Shown here: positions 52,201-61,200 of the stretch, piece after piece
How positions within the stretch are numbered: the first letter of the stretch is position 1
Layout of the letters: each line of letters starts with the position of its first letter
Assembly: GCA_022605955.1 (NCBI GenBank)
Contig: JAKCOZ010000020.1
Span: 5,383,001-5,447,000, forward strand
DNA: 64,000 nt
DNA from: Rallus limicola
Lineage: Eukaryota > Chordata > Aves > Gruiformes > Rallidae
Reading direction: 5' to 3'
Notes under the pieces: generated by a model
The model's database searches: none
What the model was told of the DNA's origin: nothing
Seen by the model: only the letters and a program-made list of their open reading frames with translations
Made by a program: the position numbers and the translations under genes

Positions 52201-55200
52201 CCTCCGGATGACCTGAGCTTAGTGACTCATGTTGTTCTCCAGATGAGCGCTTAAAACATTTGTCTGAAAGCAGAAGTAGTGCTCAGATGCTGAGAGAGCT
52301 CCTCCCATGCCTCCAGCCAGGCTAAAGTTCACCTTGCAGGCACTGTAAGAAGGTTTAAATAGCAGGCATTAATACAGTGTAATGGTACTAAATAATTAAA
52401 GGCCATTCTTATGCAGGAGGTCTGGAAAATCTTTATTACAGACTTGGAGGTGAATTGTAATACTTCTGGTGGGCTGTGTATTAAGACATGCTTTAACATC
52501 ATCTGGTAAAAATGTAAGCTAGTTGTTAGATTGCTAATGTGTGCCCAGGCATACTTTCCTCCCACCAGCAGGTTTGTCAGGGGCTCAATCACTGCTCAAA
52601 GGACAAACAGGTGAATAAAGAGGCTAAACTGAGAAGAGTTTGCCAAATGGAAAATACTGCTGCCCTCCACCCCTTTTACATCCCTTCCCAGCAGCAATTT
52701 CTCTGCCTCAGCAGGGAGTTGGTTGCTCAGGATGTTCCATTACGTGTCTCAGATGTGTTGAGGTGGAAGGCTTGAGTCTGTATGGGAGCTGTACGCTCTG
52801 AAAGCCCTGCTTAGTCAATAGATATTAAAAATAATTGCTCTGTTGTGTTGTAATATGTGACCAGTACAAATGGATGCTCTTGTACCTGCCTCAGGGGCTG
52901 TTATGGCAGGGCGTTTAATGATAGCCTGCTCTGGAGCTCCCATCCAATCCAATCCTTTCCTTCCCAAAATGCAGCTGGTCTGTTCAGCCAAGGAGTTGAT
53001 TCAACATAATAAGCAAATGCTCTGGGCAGCCAAAATAAAACCCTTCACTGTGTCCATGCAGCTGTCTCCTGGCCAGACGTTGGCTGGCCCTTGGGTCACA
53101 GGGTCTTGACGTTTTCTCTCTTCAGTTCCTCTTTTGCAGCAGCATAAGCAAATCTGAAGTTTTATTATAACTTCTATCCTGAGCAAGCAGATGCAATGAC
53201 TGATCCCTTCTTTCCTCAGGAACTCACCGCTTGCTGACCTGCTTGATCTCTGCTCATTTTGCTGAGCACGTTTTGCTGGCGGCCGCTGCAGCTGAGCTCA
53301 GCACCCCAACAGAAAGCAGCAGCACCCAGCTCTTAGTTCTTTCTTTTTTCCATCCTAACACACTCCAGCACTGCCTTTACTGCTGCTGTGTTTTACCTGG
53401 TTACAATTTAATGCATTTTTTCCTTTTTTTTGGTCTTCTTTTTTTCCTTTTTTTCCATTTACTTTTGGCATTCCTTCTGCTTAGGATGGTCAGTGGTGCA
53501 GAGGCTGTGTGGCTGCATCTGTGCTTGCACATGTGCAGGATGTGAGACCTGGAAGGAGGAGTGACGTTCTTGGCTGCTGTATCTAGGCATATCTAATGTT
53601 CATTTCCATGAATTAAGCGTGTTCCCTCCTGAAGTCAGCTTAGTTCCTTACCCACAAACCTGCAGGTATTAGTCCAAACCCTCATATCTGCTGTGTTTAG
53701 AAACCTGATTTTCAGTCTGCAGTGATTTGAGGGTTGGACTCTATGATCTCTTGAGGTCCCTTCCAACCCCTATGATTCTGTGATTCAGGATCAGTTTAGA
53801 TTCTTCTGTGCTTGCATCTGCTCTGTCCTTTGACTTAAATTCCTCTCTTCCTTCCCCAGCGTTCTTTACTCATCTCCACTCCATGTGAGAGCAGGCATTT
53901 CATTCTCGGGTAGCTTTGCTAAGCACATCAAGCCAAACTTTTTCAGTGTCTGTTCAGAAAGGTTTGTGTGCTTCTTGGTCTTCTGTGGTCCTGCTCACAC
54001 TGCAGTTACCTGTGTGTGTCCGTGGCCCAAACTGGACTTAGCCCTCTAGATGGGGGCAGATACTGTTTCTGCTGGAAATGCTTAGCTTGTCAGATTGTTG
54101 TTTGCCTGAGTGGACTTGATATGGACAGTGCATGTACTGGATACATCAGCTGTGAGCATGGAGAAGAAAAGATGATAAAATTTACATAAAATGCCCTTGG
54201 ACCAAATAAAACCTTTTTGCAAAATAAACCTTTTCCCTGTGCTCTCTTTCATCCCTGTCTAGGATGAATCCGTGCAGCCGTTAATGCAGCCAAGTAAAAT
54301 CCACGTCCTCCTCTTGGTACTCCATGGAGGGAACATCCTGGACTCAGGAAGTGGTGACCAGAGCTCTAAGCAAGGGGATGTCAACACCATCACGACAGTG
54401 TTTGACACAGTGATGAGAGTACATTACCCAGCTGCTCTCGGACACATTGCCATCAGACTAGTCCCTTGCCCAGCCATCTGCTCTGAAGCATTTTCGCTGG
54501 TGTCCAGGTAAGCTGATACTGCTTTGCCATGGAGAGGAACATATAAAATTTCACGCTTATTTTGTGTTTTTTTCCTTGCATCCCTGAAATGTTCTGCACA
54601 TAGTACTGAAAGCTCTGACCACACTTTCAGAATGCACTTTATTAATATACTAGCGAAGCATTCAATCTCGATTTCATACTTAGCTGGAGTGAATACAGTA
54701 ATCATGAAGCAGGAGTTCCAAGATTGATTTATTCTAATTAATCCAATAAATACTAAAGCTTTAATTCCTTGTCTGAGGGTTGTTCTATCAGTGTAAGTAT
54801 GTTGTCCTTGAAGATTTACATTTGACAGGAGGGAAGGATTTATTATGCTCTCACCCATTCACAGTGGAATAAATGGCCGTTCTATCTTGAGGCTTATTTT
54901 TAACAAACCACAATACTGACTGTACTGTCTGTGAATGGTTTTCCCCACTCTGCATGTTAGGCTGAATATTTTTAATGTCTCTTGCCCCATCTAGCCTCAG
55001 CCCATATAGCTATGACGAAGGCTGCCTGTCCAACAGCCAGGATCACATTCCCCTTGCTGCGCTCCCTCTGCTAGCAACGTCATCCCCACAGTACCAAGAA
55101 GCAGTAGCCACAGTTATCGTCCGAGCCAACCAGGCCTACAGCGAGTTCATCAGATCCCAGGAGGGCACCTCATTCAATGGCCAGGTGAGCCACTGGAGAA

Positions 55201-58200
55201 AAGGAGGGGCGAATGAAGCCGTTTCCTTCTGAGCCTTTCTTTTTCATCCATCTCTCCAGAGGGATGGAAATGTGACAGTGTTGAGCTGCAATAAGAAAGT
55301 GTTGTGCTTCCATCTCTTTCTGAGAGGGAGATGATATTGCTCGTGGTCTGTCTTGAACCTTTGGGATTCAAGGCAAAGTCTGAGCTTGCGTTCAGAAACG
55401 AAGCTACAAAGCTGTGAAGTTAATCAGTTTTCAGCATGACATACCTTTCCAAATCAGGAATGCTACCTTTGTTTCTAAACACCATCTCTACTCACGCTGC
55501 AAACTAAGGTTGTTTAAGCATTCCTGTCTTCAAAAGACCTTCAGCAGCTTGTGCTGGAGTTGTCGCAGAAGTGAGTTTCCCTTTGAGATGACGCAGCAGC
55601 TGTTGTGCCCCATAAAAGACTGTTAGTGAGACTCACACCTCTGTAAGCAAAGTGACTCTCTAGCCCCGGGAGGTTTGGGTTACTGGACTGGCTGTCTCAT
55701 TGTAGCGCCACAGTGTGATTTACTCACCCTGAGCTCATTCCCAGCCAGTGCTGTGCAGGGGGACCCAAGCAGTCTTCTCCTGCCCAGGCATGTTGGTGCT
55801 TTATTGCGCTTGTCTGCTCACTACCCTTGGAGGCCGGACAGCGTAATCTCATTGAGATGCACACAGGGAGTGGAAGCACAGGGGAGTTTGCCTGAAGTAT
55901 GGACAGCTTGGTTTTCTGAGGCTGGAGTTACACTGTGATCAGTGCTCTGTGTTGCTTTCACTGTGCTCCAATTGGCTGGTGAGGACAGCCAGAAGACATT
56001 AGCTATGTTAGTTAACGAGAGTCTGCAGGGTACGAGTGGATGTTCATTGACAGGGTAGTTTTGCCAATGAAAGCACCAGGTGTCCTGTTCTTGCAGCTTT
56101 CCTTGGTATAATCCAGTGCTCCGTTTAATGGTTCTCTGAACTGAAATCAAGGGACCTTTTTATCCTCCTGTCCTGCTTCTGTTGCCTTTTCCACAGGTCT
56201 GCTTGGTAGGGGACTGTGTTGGAGGAATCCTGGGATTTGATGCCTTATGCTACAGCAATCAGACTGTGTCCGAGAGCCAGAACAGCAGTCGGCGAGGAAG
56301 TGTTGTGAGTGTCCAGGTAATGGCTCCCAGTGTCTACTGGGAGCAGGTCTGCTGGGTGCAGCTCCTCCACGGCCCCTGTTTTTAGTAAGGATCTCTATTC
56401 CTTATCAATGGCAAACATGTGGCTTAAGGTGCATATGTGTCTCCCTTTGGGTGCATTTGCTTTGGGCATGGATGCTGCACCCTCTGGGGTGAAGCCTCAC
56501 CCACGCCCTTAGGAAGTGGCTCAATCTGAGATACTGTGTTGTCCTTAACTGGATCTTGGGGTAGGTGGGGAAAGAAGAATGGAAGGAGAAGGTCATAATG
56601 TGGATATATTCCTGATTCAGCTGTCTGAGTGTTAAATCCATATATTTCTAATCCCAGGATACCGACCTCCTGTCTCCTGGAATAACGGTGAACAACAGCT
56701 ATTGTTCCAGTGGCTCTAATCTGGAAGCCAGCAGACACCTCAGCAGGAGCAACATTGATATTCCCCGTAGCAACGGAGAAGATCCAAAGAAGCAGCTGCC
56801 ACGAAAAAGGAGTGATTCATCCACCTATGAACTGGACACGATAAACCAGCATCAAGCCTTCCTTTCAAGGTAAGATTTTGAAGGAAGAGAACCAGTAATG
56901 TTCTGGAGCTGAGATTGCAGCATCTGTGAAACCCAAATGTTGCTTTGCTGTCCTGTGATAAGCGAGTTGGAGGACAGTGTTTAATTTAGAGGGGTATAGA
57001 TTTAAGAAACAAGTTATCAGCACTCTTGCTCAGTGGCAGGGAGAGAATACAGCTGCTCCACTGCCTCTTTATACAACAGCAAGAAACCCATCCTCCTGTT
57101 GCTTGATTGCCAAGGCAGGTGGGTAGCAGTGTTTTGGCTGTGCTGCAGGTGCAGGATGGAGATTGTAAAGCAAATGTAGAAATAGTGTGAGGGAAGACGG
57201 TGAAGTGAAACTGGGAATCTGGTGTTGTTTTAATGTTGAAGCATCTCTGAAAGGTGATTTTTTTGAGCTGTCTGGCTTGTTCTTGGGAAGGCAGGAGTGA
57301 GCCAAGTATCCTTGAATTTTGGTCTGGTTCAAGTGACATTGAATTACAGCACCCTTTGCTGTCACAGGGGCAGGTTTGTGCTGTCGTGGGGGTAGGATGC
57401 TCTGAATGGGACATCCTGAACCCTAACTGGTTGGCTGGTTCACAGGGCAGCCTTCAGCTGCACGTGAGGGTTGTTCCATCTGAGTGACTATTTGGCAAAG
57501 CAACCCAAGCTCCCTGTGTGGAGCAGGGACAGGGGATTCTGCTCTGTCCCCAGCCAGGGCTGCTCTGTTGCACCTAGGTTGTGTTTCAGATTTGTTACTC
57601 ACTATTGAAGCCCCCAGTATCTCATTCTTAAGCTGCTTCAGATGGACTTTCAGAACCTTGCTTGTTAACATAATGGATGAAATTTCCACAGCAGTCTTTC
57701 AATTGCTGCTGATTGTCCAGGGATTCCTTCTGTAAGTCTGGAGGCTTTTTCAGACTGAATTCTCTTCTTCAGCCCATGGAACTGGTCAGCCCAGACTTTT
57801 TTCCTTTCCTCCTGCAGGCCTGGAGCAACTGCAACATCCCCTTAAACCCTCTTCCCCCGTGTCCCAGGGAGCAACGTTCTCCTCAGCAAACACCCCAAAC
57901 TGTATTGCAGCTGTGGCCAAGGCTGTTCCTTTCACCCTGGGCCAAGCAGGCGGCTTCTCCTGTGCTTCTGCCCCTCCTTCACTACTTGCAGGCATTGCTT
58001 CAGCACAGGGACTCGTGTTGTCTTGCCATGTCAGGGGCCCTTTTGTAAAAGATTCACAGGAGAGAGAAAGCATCAAAGTGAATGCAGTTGGGGCACAGAG
58101 ATGCCATATTCAGAAAGACGGCTGCCTTTACAAAAACCACAATAAGCTGCCTGGCTGTTTCCAGCAGGTTAATAAAAGGCAATCAGTCTCTTGTTCTTAC

Positions 58201-61200
58201 CTTATTGAAACAGCCTCCTGCCGTTACAGGAGAAAAATGAGTTGCGCAAAAATGTCCTCCTTCTCCTCCTCATTCTTGACCTCAGGGGCAAGGACTCAGT
58301 TAAGGAAAGCGGGCTGGCACCTTGCTGTGGTTTTACAGCTGGTTTAGAGTAAGCACTGGGCGTGGGGAAGGGGTTGTAGTTTGTCATTTCAAGTAGCTTT
58401 GTCCTTGTCCCTCCTGCTCCACTGCACCTGCTCCCAGCATGATGCACCTGGGGGAAACCTGTCGAGGACTCTTGGCATTTGGTGTGCTGATGGATTGGTG
58501 CACCTCTGTTTCTTTTAGGGTTTTCTATCTTTGTAAATCTGCCTTTAGACTTTGGGTCAAAAATGGGTCTTTTCCCACAGCTCGAGAGAAAGATTCCCCT
58601 GGGAAATGGAGGGGGGGGAACTGCTGTAGGAGCTCTCTCCTTATCTGTCCCCCTCCCTGCTCTGATGCAGGGGAGGCTCCAGTGCAGTGATTCACCTCTT
58701 CCCCTTCTGTGTGATGGCAGGGCATCACGCTCAGCCCTGGACCCTGTGCTTACAGCCATCATTACTGAGCAGCTCAGTCATCAGCAGAATGCCCCTTCAG
58801 CCTACTGTCACCAAGTAATGATTTTCCCCAGACGAAAACCAAGCCCTGACATGACACAGCTTCGTGCAGGAGATTGGCAGAATGGAGCCAAGTTTTCCTA
58901 ATGGGCACAGCAGACGAGCAGCCTGGCATGTGGGGACCTTTCCATCCGTGCCTATTGCAAATTCCAGCTTGTGCCAAAGACACTGATTTTTATTCCTGTA
59001 TCAGACCCTACCCGTTTCCCTAGGATAATGCCCAGCAAGCCAGAGCAGCATCTGGAGATTACAGTCACACATTTATTTTTAAATTCAGTCCTTCTGCACA
59101 ACTACATTATTTCTGGCTGTGCTGTACTTGTATTATTGTAAATGAGTTGATTTGCTTCTGAAATCCATAAGCGCTTGTTTAATTAATGCACACAGTACAT
59201 CTGCTGCTTTTTAAAGGGAGAACAGGGCACTGTAGGTTGCTTGGAGCATGACGGATTCAGAGTTCCCCTTGGCTCTCGTTTCTTTTGATTGCTAAAAAGA
59301 CTATCAAGATCCCAGTAAAAGAGAAGCTGTCCAAATTGCTTAGCTGTCCAAATTGCTTAGCAGTACAAGCGCACTTGGTCTCTCTCTTCCTTTCCCCATA
59401 AAGAGATGCTGTGGGAAGATGAGCAGAATACACCGAAAACCCCTTGCACCCATCCTGATGTAACACACCTGCCATCAAGGTTGTCTTTCCTTCTGTGCCT
59501 TCGTCTGAACCCCGTTGCCATCACCTTGTCTTTGACAAAACCAAATGTGTTCCAAAGAACTTTGTATTCCTTACACACAGCAAACTTAACATGCCGCAGT
59601 CTTGTCAGCTAAAATAATTGTAGCTTCACTGAAGGTGGCTTGTTTTTAAATGTGTTTCAGCGTTGCGCATCGCGGCAGTGTGATCTCAGGGAAGCTCGTT
59701 CACATCACAGGAATGGGAACATGCTCATTTTAGCTGTCACAGCTGTAACCTCTTGTTCTTCTCCCTTCCGACATCATTGTTTTGACTTTCTGTGGCGTGT
59801 ATGTCTGGCATAAGTAAGCTTGTTACTTCCCTGCGGGTTGGTAACCAGGAGAATAGTACCGTGCGTGCATGCACCTTTAGAGAATACGTGACAGTGCAGC
59901 ATGAGGAGAAGGGTTTTTAGCATCCTTTGGGAATGGCATTCAGCAGAGGGGCTGTCTCTGGAATAATGTGTTACTTGCCAAAGCAGGAGAACAAAGTCCA
60001 AGTGAAACCCCTTTTTCTTCCCAAATTTGTGACTATTTGCAGCTGTTCATTCATTGAATGGCAATCGCAGAGGAGCGTGCACGAGCAACTGCCCCAGTGC
60101 TACAGATGGTGGGGAGTGAGCAGCCCTATTTCTATGTGTGCAGCAGTGCTGGGACACCCCTGCCCAGCCAGGCAGCCAGCATGCTGTGTTCAGAATTGGC
60201 TTTGATGAGAAGTGCTATTGCAAATGGAGATGTGGCAAGTGCTGGTGACTGCCTGGGATTTTGACTTGGGCCCACAGAGCTGGCAAGGGATTGTTGGGTT
60301 TGCATCATTCCTGACTTCAGGCCAGTAAAACTCTTATCCAACCCAACTGTTGTAGCATTTTATAGAACCTGCTCAAATGCTTTTAAAAGTGTTTGCAAAC
60401 ATCCTGTTAAGTCACTGCTGGTACTCTGTCTTTAGGCTTAGCTTCTAATTATAACAATGATAACCAGCAAGGCTGCTGCCTGAATTTGTAGAACCTGGAG
60501 AGGAGAAGGAATTGCAGCTTATGGCTTTTGGGTGGTAACAGAAGCATCTCAGAAACCCTTTTGTGAACCAGGTTGTTAGTGTTACCTGTCTGGCATCTTG
60601 CTGTCTAATCCCAGATCTGTACTGTGAAGCAGCACTGCTGCCTAGCTTGGGGTGGATTCCTGGGATTTTTGTCCTAGAAATCTTGATTCTTCTTCCTCAG
60701 TGTCTAAGCAATAGGTGAAAGAAAATCTCTGTGTTAAACCTGGGTGCTGCCCAGCCTGCACGGCACACAGGTTCAATTTAACAAAGAGATTTGACATCTG
60801 AAAGAGCAGGGGAAAGTTAGACCTGGTTTATGTCATTAATCTCTTTAAGTACAGTTTCCCAGAATTGTTGGGCTGGGATTGAGAAGTAGTTTGGCGATAA
60901 CTTGGCAGATGTGGCCTCAGAAGAGAAGTGGGAGAGTCCTGGGTGCTAAATAAATCCAATTTACCATATGGCCACTGAGGTAATTACCCCAAATTCCCAT
61001 CCCCAGTGAATGCCATACACATGTATGGAAGCCCTGGTGCAAGCTTGATGCACAAGGATATTAGAAACTCTCTTGCAGATTTTGATCTTTCTTTTTCTCT
61101 CTCCTCTCCCGTTCTCTCTTTTTTCCTTTTCAATCCTATAACATTTGTCCAACTACTTCCACGAGGAAGAAATGGGTAAGCACAGCTTTCTGTAATGTTT

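Noticed and set aside
57859..58347. Plus-strand 162-codon open frame in intron 12
   Set aside because: No recognisable motif, and it lies between two well-placed PITPNM2 exons without matching the protein.
58202..58762. Minus-strand 186-codon open frame in intron 12
   Set aside because: Low-complexity Arg/Ser/Pro composition, no domain recognised, and no splice or promoter context. Length alone is compatible with chance in GC-richer DNA.
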